DNA from: Comamonadaceae bacterium G21597-S1 | GTDB taxonomy: Bacteria > Pseudomonadota > Gammaproteobacteria > Burkholderiales > Burkholderiaceae_C | Length of the DNA: 64,000 nt | Assembly: GCA_027214345.1 (NCBI GenBank) | Contig: JAPWHR010000001.1 | Coordinates: 310,001 to 374,000 of the forward strand | Reading direction: 5' to 3' | Shown: positions 29,093 through 39,595 of the stretch, in pieces | Numbering within the stretch: the stretch's first letter is position 1 | How the letters are laid out: the number at the start of each line of letters is the position of its first letter | Program-made: the position numbers and the translations under genes | The notes under the pieces: model-generated | What the model was told of the DNA's origin: nothing | Database searches by the model: none | What the model saw: only the letters and a program-made list of their open reading frames with translations

Positions 29093-30415
29093 TCAGCGGT
29101 CCAGACGCGCACGCGCCCAGTCGCACTGCATGCGCCGCGCCTGATCGGCGCGTTGCCAGTAGCCGTCCACCGCGGCGGCAGCGCTGACCCCGTCGATCGA
29201 CGCGGGGCCGGTCAAGGCCGCGGCCTGTGCCGCGTCCGGCAACATCGGCACGGCTTCGCCGGCCCGGGTGGCGTCGATCGCCTTCACCAGCATGCGCCGG
29301 TACGCGATGATGCCCTTGTCGGTCGAGCCCAGGTGCTCGCGGGTGCGGTTCTGGATCGGGCCCTGCGACTCGATCGCCCACTGGTCGTGCACGTTGATGT
29401 CGTCGCCCATGCCGGTATAGGTTTCCGTCAACTGCTCGTCGACGTTGTAGCCGTAGTGGTTGCGCTTGTTCTTGCGCGAGGTGTAGTCGGGCAGCTCGTA
29501 CAGCTGCAGCCGCTGCTCGCGCATCTGCTGCTTGTCGACCGGGCCCGCGAAGCTGGTGAAGATGGCGTACCAGTAGCAATGCGTGTCGTCGACCGGCACA
29601 TGCCACTGCGAGATCGTCATCTCCGCGCTCATCGGGATCACGAAGGCCTGCGGGAACACGACGTTGGTCACGCGCACATGGGTCTTCGATTCGGACAACT
29701 GGCGCAAGGCGGTCAGGCGCAGGCCGTAGTCGGTCGGCTCGACCGCGATGTCGGGGCGCTCGAATTCGCGCAGCACCTGGGTGATCGGCATCTCGGAATC
29801 GGCCGAGGCGCCGCGGAACTGCTTGCCGTAGCTGGCCGAGGTGTCGGCATCCTTGAAGAAGCGGTGCAGGTAGGACGCATGCGCCGGGTCCATGCCGACC
29901 TCGAGCGCCTGCAGCCAGTTGCATTCGAACAGGCCCTTGAACGCGAACACGTGCGTGTCGGGGGCGACGAAACAATCGAAGTCCGGGAATGCCGGCGGCT
30001 CGCCGTCTCCGATGTAGGCGAAGATGGTGCCGGCGCGCTCCACCACCGGGTAGGCCGCCTGCTTGATCCGGCTGCACAACTTGCTGCCGACCGGCTCGGC
30101 CGGTGTCTGCAGGCAGTTGCCCTTGACGTCGAACAACCAGCCGTGGAACGGACAACGCAGTCCGCCATGCTCGAGCCGGCCGAAGGCCAGGTCGGCGCCA
30201 CGGTGCGGACAGTCACGATCGAGCAGGCCCAACTGCCCGTTCTCGTCGCGGAACAACACGAAGTGCTGCCCCATCAACTGCACCGGTCGCACCGGCCGCG
30301 GACCAGCCAGTTCGTCCGACAGCGCCACCGGCTGCCAGTAGCGGCGCAGCAATGCGCCCGCGGGTGTGCCCGGGCCCACCCGGGTCATGGTGTCGTTCTG
30401 CTCGGCACTGATCAT
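29093..30415 (-). CDS. Rieske non-heme iron oxygenase, phthalate-dioxygenase/O-demethylase type
   Basis: This is the oxygenase component of a ring-hydroxylating or O-demethylating system. The 440-residue product has the Rieske cluster motif C69-x-H71-x16-C88-x2-H91 and the mononuclear iron triad in D176-x2-H179-x4-H184. A C-terminal region of the type found with LigXa and phthalate 4,5-dioxygenase follows. No beta subunit is present, which fits that group of homo-oligomers. The start follows GGAG 5 nt upstream; longer frames exist but lack a site. The operon continues with a GS-like ligase and a ferredoxin. A divergent GntR gene and a 12-bp operator 48 nt upstream of the start codon indicate local control. 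Confidence 0.9.
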   Translation of the reverse strand: MISAEQNDTMTRVGPGTPAGALLRRYWQPVALSDELAGPRPVRPVQLMGQHFVLFRDENGQLGLLDRDCPHRGADLAFGRLEHGGLRCPFHGWLFDVKGNCLQTPAEPVGSKLCSRIKQAAYPVVERAGTIFAYIGDGEPPAFPDFDCFVAPDTHVFAFKGLFECNWLQALEVGMDPAHASYLHRFFKDADTSASYGKQFRGASADSEMPITQVLREFERPDIAVEPTDYGLRLTALRQLSESKTHVRVTNVVFPQAFVIPMSAEMTISQWHVPVDDTHCYWYAIFTSFAGPVDKQQMREQRLQLYELPDYTSRKNKRNHYGYNVDEQLTETYTGMGDDINVHDQWAIESQGPIQNRTREHLGSTDKGIIAYRRMLVKAIDATRAGEAVPMLPDAAQAAALTGPASIDGVSAAAAVDGYWQRADQARRMQCDWARARLDR

Positions 30416-30462
30416 GGCTGCTCCATCAAGAAAGAAGATCTGGGTGGCGGTGATGAATTCCA

Positions 30463-30474
30463 TTGTATGCAACA
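30463..30474 (+). promoter_or_regulatory. GntR operator O1 (Rieske side)
   Basis: TTGTATGCAACA contains the near-palindrome TTGTATGCAA, close to the TTGTATACAA type sites of FadR/VanR-like GntR regulators. An exact inverted copy lies at 30596-30607. O1 is 48 nt upstream of the Rieske start codon. Confidence 0.6.
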
Positions 30475-30594
30475 GAATTCATTGAAACCCAATTTACACG
30501 CAAATATTATTTTCTGATGACAAAGTGCTTCAAAAAGAGACTCAAAATGACTCAAAAGCGACAATAAAATGAATATATGACGAGCATGATGGCT

Positions 30595-30610
30595 TTGTTG
30601 CATACAACAA
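30595..30610. promoter_or_regulatory. GntR operator O2 (regulator side)
   Basis: TTGTTGCATACAACAA is a perfect palindrome over six-base arms with spacer CATA and contains the inverted copy of the O1 12-mer. It lies about 80 nt before the GntR start codon, suggesting autoregulation. Confidence 0.6.
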
Positions 30611-30688
30611 AACCATCATCCAGCCAGATTCATCCTGTCCAACGCCCGGGTTCCTACAATCGACACGTCTTCCCGACCGAGCAAGCCC

Positions 30689-31414
30689 ATGGACTCCCAA
30701 CAATCCCGTGTACTGGTTCACCTGCGTGACCTGATTCTCAAAGGCGAGTTCGTGCCGGGTGAGCGCCTGGCCGAGATTCCACTGGCCGAGCGGCTCGGGG
30801 CATCGCGAACGCCGGTGCGCCTGGCGCTGAGCAGCCTGGAACACGAAGGCCTGATCGAGCTCTCTCCGAACGGCGGCTACCAGATGCGCCGCTTCACGTC
30901 GAAGGAGATTGCCGATGCGATCCGGGTGCGCGGCGTCATCGAGGGTTTTGCCGCGCGCCTGCTGGCCGAGGACGGCGCGCCGCGCCAATTGCTGCGCGAG
31001 CTGCGCGAATGCCTGGACGCTGGCGACAAGGCCGTCAACAAGGCCGACATGGGACTCGACGACTATGCCGCCTATGTCGAGATGAACGACCGCTTCCATG
31101 CCCTGATCATGCAGGGTTGCGGCAATGTCGCATTGCAACGCGTCATGGACATGCTCGACCGCCAGCCATTCGCATCGCCCAGCGCGATGCTGCCGATGCA
31201 GTCTTCGATGGAGGAAGGCCACCAGTGGATGAAGCAGGCCCATCGCACCCACCATGCGATGGTGCAGGCCATCGAACGCGGCCAGGGTTCACGCGCCCAG
31301 GCCCTGGGAGAGGAACACGTGGAGATCGCCCGCATGAACCTGGACTACGCGCTGGAGAGCCCCGAGCTGGCCAAGGAACTGCTGCCCGGCATCCGCCTGG
31401 TGGGTGACAAGTAG
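30689..31414 (+). CDS. GntR-family regulator (FCD domain) of the Rieske operon
   Basis: This is a 241-residue GntR regulator. The winged helix-turn-helix occupies residues 1-70, with GEFVPGERLAEIPLAERLGA and SRTPVRLALSSLEHEGLIEL. An all-helical FCD ligand domain follows, with metal-type residues in EMNDRFHALI and RTHHAMVQAI. FCD members often bind aromatic or sugar acids and repress degradation operons, as VanR does for vanillate demethylase. It diverges from the Rieske/ligase/ferredoxin operon, and two matching operators lie between them. It converges with the aldo/keto reductase gene. Confidence 0.9.
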   Translation: MDSQQSRVLVHLRDLILKGEFVPGERLAEIPLAERLGASRTPVRLALSSLEHEGLIELSPNGGYQMRRFTSKEIADAIRVRGVIEGFAARLLAEDGAPRQLLRELRECLDAGDKAVNKADMGLDDYAAYVEMNDRFHALIMQGCGNVALQRVMDMLDRQPFASPSAMLPMQSSMEEGHQWMKQAHRTHHAMVQAIERGQGSRAQALGEEHVEIARMNLDYALESPELAKELLPGIRLVGDK

Positions 31415-31529
31415 GCATCCCGGCGCACACCCGGACCGGCCCGTCGATCCGGTGCCGTGTCGGCCCCGGCCCGGCACCATGGCGCGCACATCGACGGTTC
31501 TTCGGTCGATCGCGTGCCCACCGCCGGCG

Positions 31530-32528
31530 TCAGAAGGTTTCCGTGTCGACTTCGCCCGAGGCCTGCGGGTTGTACCGCGCGCCGGTCACGGTGTCCTGGT
31601 TGATCAAGGCCTCGACCGCGGCGATGTGCTCGGGGCTCAACGGCACCTGCGCGGCGCCGAGGTCCTCGTGCAGGTGCTCGACGCTGGTGGTGCCGGGAAT
31701 CGGAATGATGTGCGGTGCCTTGTGCAGCAACCAGGCCAGCGCCAGCTGGGCCGGCGTGCAGCCGGCTTCCCGGGCCAGCTTGCGGTATGCCGGCAGCAGC
31801 TTCAGGTTGGCCGGGTAGTTGTCGGGCGAGAACCGCGGCATGCCGCGGCGGATGTCCTTGTCCTGCAGCGTGGTGACGTCGGGCAGCGCATCACACAGGA
31901 AGCCGCGCGCGACCGGGCTGAAGGCGACGAATGCGGCACCGATGTCCTCGCAGGCCTGCAACACGGCGATTTCCGCATTGCGGCTCCACAACGAATATTC
32001 GGTCTGCACCGCCGTGATCGGATGGACCGCATGGGCCTTGCGCAGCGTCGAGGCCGAGACTTCGGACAGGCCCAGCGTGCGGACCTTGCCCGCGCGCACC
32101 AGGTCGGCCATCGCGCCCACGCTGTCTTCGATCGGCACCCTCTTGTCCCAGCGGTGCAGGTAATACAGGTCGATCACGTCGGTCTGCAGGTTGCGCAGGC
32201 TGTTCTCGCAGTCACGGCGGATCGCCTCGGGCGAGCCGTCGATGACCCGCTTGACCCCGTCGGGAAACGCCACGCCGGCCATGCCACCCTTGCTGGCCAG
32301 CGTGAAGCGACTGCGGTGCGACCGCAGCACCTGGCCCACCAGCTTCTCGTTCGCGCCGAATCCGTACAGGGCCGCGGTGTCGAACAGGGTCACGCCGGCA
32401 TCGAGCGCCGCGAGCAGCACCCGTTCGCCCTGTTCGGGCGGCGGCGGCGTGCCGTAGGCATGGCTGAGGTTCATACAGCCCAGGCCGATGGCCGAAACGC
32501 TGAACGGGCCGAGAGGTCGTGTCTGCAT
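31530..32528 (-). CDS. Aldo/keto reductase at the end of the pmd cluster
   Basis: This is a 332-residue NADPH-dependent TIM-barrel reductase. It shows LGCMNLSHAYG near 17-27, the catalytic Asp-Tyr pair in LFDTAALYG (Tyr near 57), the Lys in LASKGG, the YYLHRWD His, and the cofactor block IPIPGTTSVEHL near 285-296. It resembles bacterial AKR13-type proteins. It lies 35 nt after pmdC and is the last gene of the protocatechuate operon, so it may reduce an aldehyde or ketone entering that pathway. A GAGGAA site 8 nt upstream supports the start. Confidence 0.87.
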   Translation of the reverse strand: MQTRPLGPFSVSAIGLGCMNLSHAYGTPPPPEQGERVLLAALDAGVTLFDTAALYGFGANEKLVGQVLRSHRSRFTLASKGGMAGVAFPDGVKRVIDGSPEAIRRDCENSLRNLQTDVIDLYYLHRWDKRVPIEDSVGAMADLVRAGKVRTLGLSEVSASTLRKAHAVHPITAVQTEYSLWSRNAEIAVLQACEDIGAAFVAFSPVARGFLCDALPDVTTLQDKDIRRGMPRFSPDNYPANLKLLPAYRKLAREAGCTPAQLALAWLLHKAPHIIPIPGTTSVEHLHEDLGAAQVPLSPEHIAAVEALINQDTVTGARYNPQASGEVDTETF

Positions 32529-32563
32529 CGTGGGGTTCCTCGGGTTCGGTGGCGTGGACGGGT

Positions 32564-33517
32564 TCAACCGAGTTGCTGCTCGAGTTGGTGCAGCACCTGG
32601 TAACACGGCAACACGCTGGCGACGCTGGCGTTCGGCTCGCGGCCTTCGCGGATGGCGGCGAAGAACTCGCGGTCCTGCAATTCAATGCCGTTCATCGACA
32701 CCGCGACCTGGGACACGTCGATCTTCTCCTCCTTGCCGGTGAACAGGTCGTCGTACCGCGCGATGTAGGTGGCGCTATCGCCGATGTAGCGGAAATAGGT
32801 ACCCAAGGGCCCGTCGTTGTTGAAGCTCAGGCTCAGCGTGCAGATCGCACCGCTTTGCGCCTTGAGCTGGATGCTCATGTCCATCGCGATGCCCAGCGTC
32901 GGATGAATGGGCCCCTGCACCGCATTCGCCTGCACGATCGGGCTGCCGCACTGGTAGGCGAACAGGTCCACCGTGTGCGCGGCATGGTGCCACAGCAGGT
33001 GGTCGGTCCAGGAGCGCGGCTGGCCCAGCGCATTGGTATTGGTGCGGCGGAAGAAATAGGTCTGCACGTCCATCTGCTGGATGTTGAACGTGCCGGCGCT
33101 GATCCGCTGCTTGACGTACTGGTGGCTGGGATTGAAGCGTCGCGTGTGGCCGCACATGGCGACCAGCCCGGTCTGCTTCGCCAGGTCCACCACGGCCTGT
33201 GCGTCCTTCAGGCTGTCGGCCAGCGGGATTTCCACCTGCACGTGCTTGCCGGCCTTCAGGCAGGCCAGGCTCTGCTCGGCATGCATCTGGGTCGGCGTGC
33301 ACAGGATCACCGCATCGACCTCGCTCAGCGCCAGGCTGTCGGCCAGGTCGGTCGTGACATGCCCGATGCCGTATGTGTCGGCGACTTCCTTCGTCTTCGC
33401 GAGTTCGCGGCTGACGAGCGAGACGACCTCGACGCCATCGATGTTCCGGATGCCGTCCAGGTGCTTGATGCCGAAAGCACCGGCACCGGCCAGTGCAACC
33501 TTGATGTTCTTGGTCAT
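32564..33517 (-). CDS. pmdC: 4-carboxy-2-hydroxymuconate-6-semialdehyde dehydrogenase (PmdC/LigC)
   Basis: PmdC oxidises the cyclic hemiacetal form of the ring-fission product of protocatechuate to 2-pyrone-4,6-dicarboxylate with NADP. The 317-residue product is a Gfo/Idh/MocA-type dehydrogenase with GAGAFG at 11-16, CTPTQMHAEQ near 73-82, the EIPLAD motif, and the substrate block SWTDHLLWHHAAHTVDLF near 166-183. It matches Sphingobium LigC, as I recall it, through nearly its whole length. It is separated from pmdAB by three TRAP transporter genes, an unusual placement. Confidence 0.93.
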   Translation of the reverse strand: MTKNIKVALAGAGAFGIKHLDGIRNIDGVEVVSLVSRELAKTKEVADTYGIGHVTTDLADSLALSEVDAVILCTPTQMHAEQSLACLKAGKHVQVEIPLADSLKDAQAVVDLAKQTGLVAMCGHTRRFNPSHQYVKQRISAGTFNIQQMDVQTYFFRRTNTNALGQPRSWTDHLLWHHAAHTVDLFAYQCGSPIVQANAVQGPIHPTLGIAMDMSIQLKAQSGAICTLSLSFNNDGPLGTYFRYIGDSATYIARYDDLFTGKEEKIDVSQVAVSMNGIELQDREFFAAIREGREPNASVASVLPCYQVLHQLEQQLG

Positions 33518-33583
33518 GGGGACTCCTTCTTCCAATACAAACGGGTACGGTTCATGGTGGTGGCCGCGTGCGCGGCGACCGGG

Positions 33584-34900
33584 CTAGAACTGCAGGATGA
33601 ACAAGGTGATGGCCGGAAACAATACCAGCAACACCACACGCAGCAGATCGCTGGCGACGAACGGCAATACACCGCGGTAGGTCTCGCGGATCGCGATGTC
33701 GGGTGCCATGGACTGGATCACGAACAGATTCATGCCCACCGGTGGCGTGATCAGCCCGACCTCGACCACGATCAGCACCAGCACACCGAACCAGATCGCC
33801 GTATGTTCGGGCGACAGGCCGAAGTCCAGCCCGGAGATCATCGGGAAGAAGATCGGAATCGTCAGCAGGATCATCGACAGCGAGTCCATCACGCAACCGA
33901 AGATCAGGTAGAAGATCAGGATCGCCGACAACACGGCATAAGGGCCGAAACCCTGGTCTCCGACCCATGTCGCCAGTTCCTGCGGCAGCTGCGACAAGGC
34001 CAGGAAGGTGTTGTAGGCCGCCGCGCCCAGCACGATCATGAACACCATGGCCGTGGCCGATGCGGTCGACTCGAACGCCTCGCGCAACTTGCCACGCTTC
34101 AGGCCGCCGCGCCACCAGGCCAGCACGGCCGTCGTGACGGCTCCGACGGCCGCACCTTCGGTCGGCGTGAAGATGCCGGTGTAGATGCCGCCGATGACCA
34201 CGATGAAGATCAGCAGCACCGGCCACACGGCGCCGAGTGCCTGCATGCGCTCGTTCCATGGCATTGGTTCGATCTGGCCACCCGAGGTCGGCGAAACACG
34301 CACATAGATATTGACCACGATCATGTAGCCCAGCGCCGCCAGGATGCCGGGCACGAAGGCCGCGGCGAACATCTTGGCGATGTTCTGTTCGGCCAGGATG
34401 GCGTAGATCACCAGCACGATGGACGGCGGAATCAGGATGCCCAGCGTACCGCCCGCGGCCAGCGCACCGGTGGACAAGGCACCGGAATACCCGGCGCGGC
34501 GCAGTTCGGGCAGGGCCACCTGCCCCATCGTGGCGGCGGTCGCCAGCGACGAGCCGCAGATGGATCCGAACCCGGCGCAGGCACCGATCGCGGCCATCGC
34601 GACGCCACCCCGGCGATGGCCGAGAAACGCCTCGGCCGCCTTGAACAAGGCCTTGGACATGCCGCCGAGCGTGGCGAACTGGCCCATCAGCAGGAACAGC
34701 GGCACGATGGACAGGCTGTGCGTGGAAAACTGCCCGTAGGCGAAGGTCTTCATCTGATTGAGCAACGGCGCGGCGCTGCCGTAAACCTGCCAGGAACCAA
34801 GCAGCCCCAGGGCCAGCATGGCCAGGCCGATCGGCACGCGCAGGAAGATCAGCAACAGCAGGACCGGGAACGACAGCCCGGCGAGCAGCAAGGGATCCAT
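33584..34900 (-). CDS. dctM: TRAP transporter large permease subunit
   Basis: DctM is the sodium-dependent transport subunit of a tripartite periplasmic transporter. The 438-residue product has about twelve hydrophobic helices and the family motifs GFGSICGSSLATAATMG near 110-126 and GGTLGILIPPSI near 149-160, plus LGLITPPVG-like VGLITPPVGMNLF near 380-392. Its start ATG overlaps the dctQ stop by one base, so translation is coupled. Its place inside the pmd operon points to import of an aromatic or pyrone acid. Confidence 0.93.
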   Translation of the reverse strand: MDPLLLAGLSFPVLLLLIFLRVPIGLAMLALGLLGSWQVYGSAAPLLNQMKTFAYGQFSTHSLSIVPLFLLMGQFATLGGMSKALFKAAEAFLGHRRGGVAMAAIGACAGFGSICGSSLATAATMGQVALPELRRAGYSGALSTGALAAGGTLGILIPPSIVLVIYAILAEQNIAKMFAAAFVPGILAALGYMIVVNIYVRVSPTSGGQIEPMPWNERMQALGAVWPVLLIFIVVIGGIYTGIFTPTEGAAVGAVTTAVLAWWRGGLKRGKLREAFESTASATAMVFMIVLGAAAYNTFLALSQLPQELATWVGDQGFGPYAVLSAILIFYLIFGCVMDSLSMILLTIPIFFPMISGLDFGLSPEHTAIWFGVLVLIVVEVGLITPPVGMNLFVIQSMAPDIAIRETYRGVLPFVASDLLRVVLLVLFPAITLFILQF

Positions 34901-35418
34901 CAGTGGCTACTCCCGGATACGACGAATTCCCGCGGACGCTCCGCCAGGCCCAGAGTCTCGAGCAGCCGCCAGGCATAGATGACACAACCGGCGAGAGCAG
35001 GCCCGAACGAGGCGGCATAACCCCACCACACCGGCATCTGCAGGATGAAGCTGACCTCGCCGTTGTCGCGGTAGTCCAGCATGGCGATGCCCATGCGCCA
35101 GACCAGCAAGCCCCACACGACCAGCATCAACGCATCGGACAACACTTCCAGCACCCGGCGCATCGCGGGCGGATAGGCCTTCCACAACATGTCGACGACG
35201 GCATGGCCGTTCTTCAGGTGGCACCACGGCAGGAAGCAGAACACGGCCAATGCGGTACCGGCCTCGACCAGCTCGAAGTCGCCCGGCACCGGCGCCAGCC
35301 CGGCAAACGAGAGGGCCCGACCACCGATGCTGATCACCGTCATGATGGCCAGCGCACCCAGCACCAGCGCGCCGAACCAGGCGAGCCACTGGCTCAAACG
35401 GTAGATGGCCTTGCTCAT
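34900..35418 (-). CDS. dctQ: TRAP transporter small permease subunit
   Basis: This is a 172-residue membrane protein with four predicted helices, at about 10-32, 50-70, 90-112 and 130-152, the layout of DctQ. The PWCHLKNGHAVVDML segment near 64-78 contains the conserved region between helices 2 and 3. It pairs with DctM, whose start overlaps its stop by one base, and follows dctP by 68 nt. It holds no transport activity alone in known systems. Confidence 0.9.
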   Translation of the reverse strand: MSKAIYRLSQWLAWFGALVLGALAIMTVISIGGRALSFAGLAPVPGDFELVEAGTALAVFCFLPWCHLKNGHAVVDMLWKAYPPAMRRVLEVLSDALMLVVWGLLVWRMGIAMLDYRDNGEVSFILQMPVWWGYAASFGPALAGCVIYAWRLLETLGLAERPREFVVSGSSH

Positions 35419-35486
35419 GGATACACCCAAAAAAAGTGGCGCGGAACGTCCGCCCGGGCGGGCGTCCCGCGCCGATCCTGTCATGC

Positions 35487-36515
35487 CTACTTCTTCGAAT
35501 ACTTGTCGATCAGGGCCTCGGCTTCGGCGGCCAGCTTGGGACCGTCCATGCCCTTGTCGCCGACCTCCTTGAACCAGACGGCGCGCACGCCATTGGCCGC
35601 ACGTTGCCAGCGAGCCGTCTCGGCCGCGTCCAGCGTGACGATGTTGTTGCCCGCCTTCTGCGCCAGCGACAGGCCGAGCTTGTCGGCATCGTCCATCACC
35701 TTGCCCAGCTTGCCGGCGACCTCGATGCCGGAGTTGGCGTCGATGATCTTCTTCAAGTCGGCCGGCAACTTGTCGTAGCTGGCCTTGTTCATCGCCACCG
35801 TGAAGGTCTGCGTGTAAAGCCCTTTCTCGCCGCTGAAGCCGGTGTGGTTCTTGACGATCTGCTGCACCTTGAGCGAAGGCACGACTTCCCACGGAATCGT
35901 GGTGGCCGCGATCACGCCCTTGGACAAGGCCTCGCCGACCGCCGGCACCGGCATGCCGACCGGGGTCGCGCCGAGTTGCTCGAGCATGATGTTGATCACG
36001 CGCGAGCCGCCACGCACCTTCATGCCCTTGAGATCCTCGAGCTTGGTGATCGGGTCCTTGCTATGGAACAGGCCTGGCCCGTGCGTGTGCACGGCGATCA
36101 GCTTGACGTCCTTGAACTCGTCCATCGCGTTCTTCTGGACATACTCCATGAACGCCTTGGACGAGGCTTCCGCCGAGCCGCTCATGAACGGCAACTCGAA
36201 CGCCTCGGTCTTGGGAAAACGGCCCGGCGTGTAGCCGAGCACGGTCCAGATGACGTCGACCACGCCGTCCTTGGCCTGGTCGTACAGATCCGGCGGCTTG
36301 CCGCCGAGCTGCATGGCCGGGAAGTGCTGGATCTTGATGCGCCCGCCGCTTTCCTTCTCGATCTTCTGGGCCCAGGGCACGAGCCCCTTGGCCGGAATGG
36401 CGGCCTGCGCCGGCAGCAGCTGGTGCAATCGCAGGGTCACGTCGGCCGCCTGTGCCGACTGCATCGCCGCGGTGAACGCGAACGCGCCCAGCACGGAAGT
36501 GAGGGTCAGTTTCAT
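35487..36515 (-). CDS. dctP: TRAP transporter substrate-binding protein
   Basis: This periplasmic receptor of 342 residues has a Sec signal peptide ending at SAQA (residues 20-23). The mature part starts VTLRLHQLLPAQAAIPAKG, and KVRGGSRVINIMLEQLGATPV near 165-185 includes the conserved arginine that clamps the carboxylate of ligands. It is of the DctP type that often binds aromatic or keto acids. An AGGAG site 8 nt upstream fixes the start. The gene follows pmdB by 147 nt; that gap may contain a promoter for the transporter, though I see no strong one. Confidence 0.92.
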   Translation of the reverse strand: MKLTLTSVLGAFAFTAAMQSAQAADVTLRLHQLLPAQAAIPAKGLVPWAQKIEKESGGRIKIQHFPAMQLGGKPPDLYDQAKDGVVDVIWTVLGYTPGRFPKTEAFELPFMSGSAEASSKAFMEYVQKNAMDEFKDVKLIAVHTHGPGLFHSKDPITKLEDLKGMKVRGGSRVINIMLEQLGATPVGMPVPAVGEALSKGVIAATTIPWEVVPSLKVQQIVKNHTGFSGEKGLYTQTFTVAMNKASYDKLPADLKKIIDANSGIEVAGKLGKVMDDADKLGLSLAQKAGNNIVTLDAAETARWQRAANGVRAVWFKEVGDKGMDGPKLAAEAEALIDKYSKK

Positions 36516-36662
36516 GGTTGGTCTCCTGGTTGTTGAACGAACGAAAACAGCACGGTGGGATCCGCGTCTAGTACGACAAGAACGATGATCTGAAGCTAAC
36601 ACGGCGGTGCTGCGGGACAAACGGTGTTTCCCCTAGCCGATGCGGCACACGGCGTGCCATGC

Positions 36663-37966
<1,304 letters not shown>

Positions 37967-37983
37967 CGTGTGTACCTCCGGGG

Positions 37984-38895
37984 TCACGCCCAGTACAGGC
38001 GCGTCGGGTTGCCGACCAGCAGTTGCTGCTGCAGCTGCGCGGTGGGCGCGATCTGCGGGATGAAGTCGACCAGCAGGCCGTCGTCCGGCATGTGGTCCTT
38101 CAGGTTGGGATGCGGCCAGTCCGTGCCCCACAACACCCGGTCCGGGAAATCCTCGACCAGGGTGCGTGCGAACGGCACCACGTCCTGATAGGCGTGTTGC
38201 TCGCCGTCGAGCGCCCGCGGCCCGGTGATCGACAGCCGCTCCGGGCAGCTGACCTTGCTCCACACGTTGGCATGCTCGCGCATCATCTTGCGGAACAACG
38301 CGAACTGCGGCCCGTCGACCGGCTTGGACACGTCGGGCCGGCCCATGTGGTCGACCACGACGGTGGTCGGCAACGCGGTGAAGAAGTCGTACAACTCGGG
38401 CAGATCCTGCGCTTCGAAATACACCACCACATGCCAGCCCAGCGGCGCGATGCGGTGGGCGATCTCGAGCAGCACCTCACGCGGCGTGAAGTCGGCCAGG
38501 CGCTTGACGAAGTTGAAGCGGGTGCCGCGCACGCCGGCCGCATGCATGTCCTGCAATTCGCTGTCCGTGACGTTGCGGTTCACGGTGGCCACGCCGCGCG
38601 CCTTGCCGTTGGAGGACCGCAATGCGTCGACCAGCGCGCGGTTGTCGCTGCCGTGGCAGGTGGCCTGCACGATCACGTTCTTGTCGAATCCCAGGTGGTC
38701 GCGCAGCGCGAAGAGCTGCTCCTTGGATGCATCACACGGCGTGTATTTGCGTTCGGGCGCGTACGGGAACACATCGCCGGGGCCGAACACATGGCAATGT
38801 GCATCGACCGCGCCCGGGGGCAACGTGAAGCGGGGTTTGCTCGGGCCGTCGAACCAGTCGAGCCAGCCGGGTGTCTTGGTGAATGCAGTCGCCAT
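37984..38895 (-). CDS. pmdD: 2-pyrone-4,6-dicarboxylate hydrolase (PmdD/LigI)
   Basis: LigI opens the pyrone ring of 2-pyrone-4,6-dicarboxylate without a metal cofactor, as an amidohydrolase-superfamily member. The 303-residue product has the HxH pair His33/His35 in DAHCHVFGP, RGVATVNR and RGTRFNFV near 100-128, and the catalytic Asp in LWGTDWPHPN near 247. It lies 17 nt before pmdA and 15 nt after pmdF in the operon. The whole sequence fits LigI, including FDGPSKP near 15-21. Confidence 0.94.
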   Translation of the reverse strand: MATAFTKTPGWLDWFDGPSKPRFTLPPGAVDAHCHVFGPGDVFPYAPERKYTPCDASKEQLFALRDHLGFDKNVIVQATCHGSDNRALVDALRSSNGKARGVATVNRNVTDSELQDMHAAGVRGTRFNFVKRLADFTPREVLLEIAHRIAPLGWHVVVYFEAQDLPELYDFFTALPTTVVVDHMGRPDVSKPVDGPQFALFRKMMREHANVWSKVSCPERLSITGPRALDGEQHAYQDVVPFARTLVEDFPDRVLWGTDWPHPNLKDHMPDDGLLVDFIPQIAPTAQLQQQLLVGNPTRLYWA

Positions 38896-38910
38896 CGGGG
38901 ATCGTCCTGC

Positions 38911-39594
38911 TCAATCGATGTATTTGAGACCGGCCTTCTCGAGCGCCGGACGCATGTTGTACATGTCCAGCCCGAGCACGCCGGCGGCGAGCTTGGCGCG
39001 CTTCTCGGCCTCGTTGGCTTCGCGCGCGGCGGCGGCATTGGCCACCTCCTGGGCACGTGCCGCCGGCACGACGACGACGCCGTCGTCATCGGCCACGACC
39101 ACGTCACCGGGTTCGACCTGCACGCCGGCACAGACGACCGGGATATTGACCGAGCCCAGTGTGGCCTTGATCGTGCCCTTGGCATGCACCGCCTTGGAGA
39201 ACACCGGGAACTGCATCGCGCTCAGGTCCTTGATGTCGCGCACGCCGCCGTCGATGACCAGGCCCAGCGCACCGCGGGCACGGAACGACGTGGCCAGCAG
39301 GTCGCCGAAGAAACCGTCGGCGTTGTCGGACGTGACCGCGGCCACGACCACGTCGCCGGCCTGCACCTGCTCGGCCACCACATGCATCATCCAGTTGTCG
39401 CCCGGATGCAGCAACACCGTCACCGCGGTGCCGCAGACATGGGCGCCGGTGTAGATCGGCCGCATATAGGGCTTCATCAGGCCGACCCGGCCCATGGCCT
39501 CGTGGATGGTGGCGACACCGAATCCGGACAGCGTGTCGACCGCCGCCTTGTCGGCACGCACGACGGTGCGCTTGACGATTCCGAGTTGTGTCAT
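38911..39594 (-). CDS. pmdF: 4-carboxy-4-hydroxy-2-oxoadipate aldolase (PmdF/LigK)
   Basis: This class II aldolase cleaves 4-carboxy-4-hydroxy-2-oxoadipate to pyruvate and oxaloacetate, the last step of the pathway. It often also decarboxylates oxaloacetate. The 227-residue product has the RraA-like fold with [10 protein letters not shown] near 29-38, GDNWMMHVV near 65-73, and the metal/phosphate-loop region VIDGGVRDI near 113-121 whose Arg and Asp bind the substrate and magnesium. It starts 1 nt after the pmdE stop. Confidence 0.93.
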   Translation of the reverse strand: MTQLGIVKRTVVRADKAAVDTLSGFGVATIHEAMGRVGLMKPYMRPIYTGAHVCGTAVTVLLHPGDNWMMHVVAEQVQAGDVVVAAVTSDNADGFFGDLLATSFRARGALGLVIDGGVRDIKDLSAMQFPVFSKAVHAKGTIKATLGSVNIPVVCAGVQVEPGDVVVADDDGVVVVPAARAQEVANAAAAREANEAEKRAKLAAGVLGLDMYNMRPALEKAGLKYID

Positions 39595-39595
39595 G

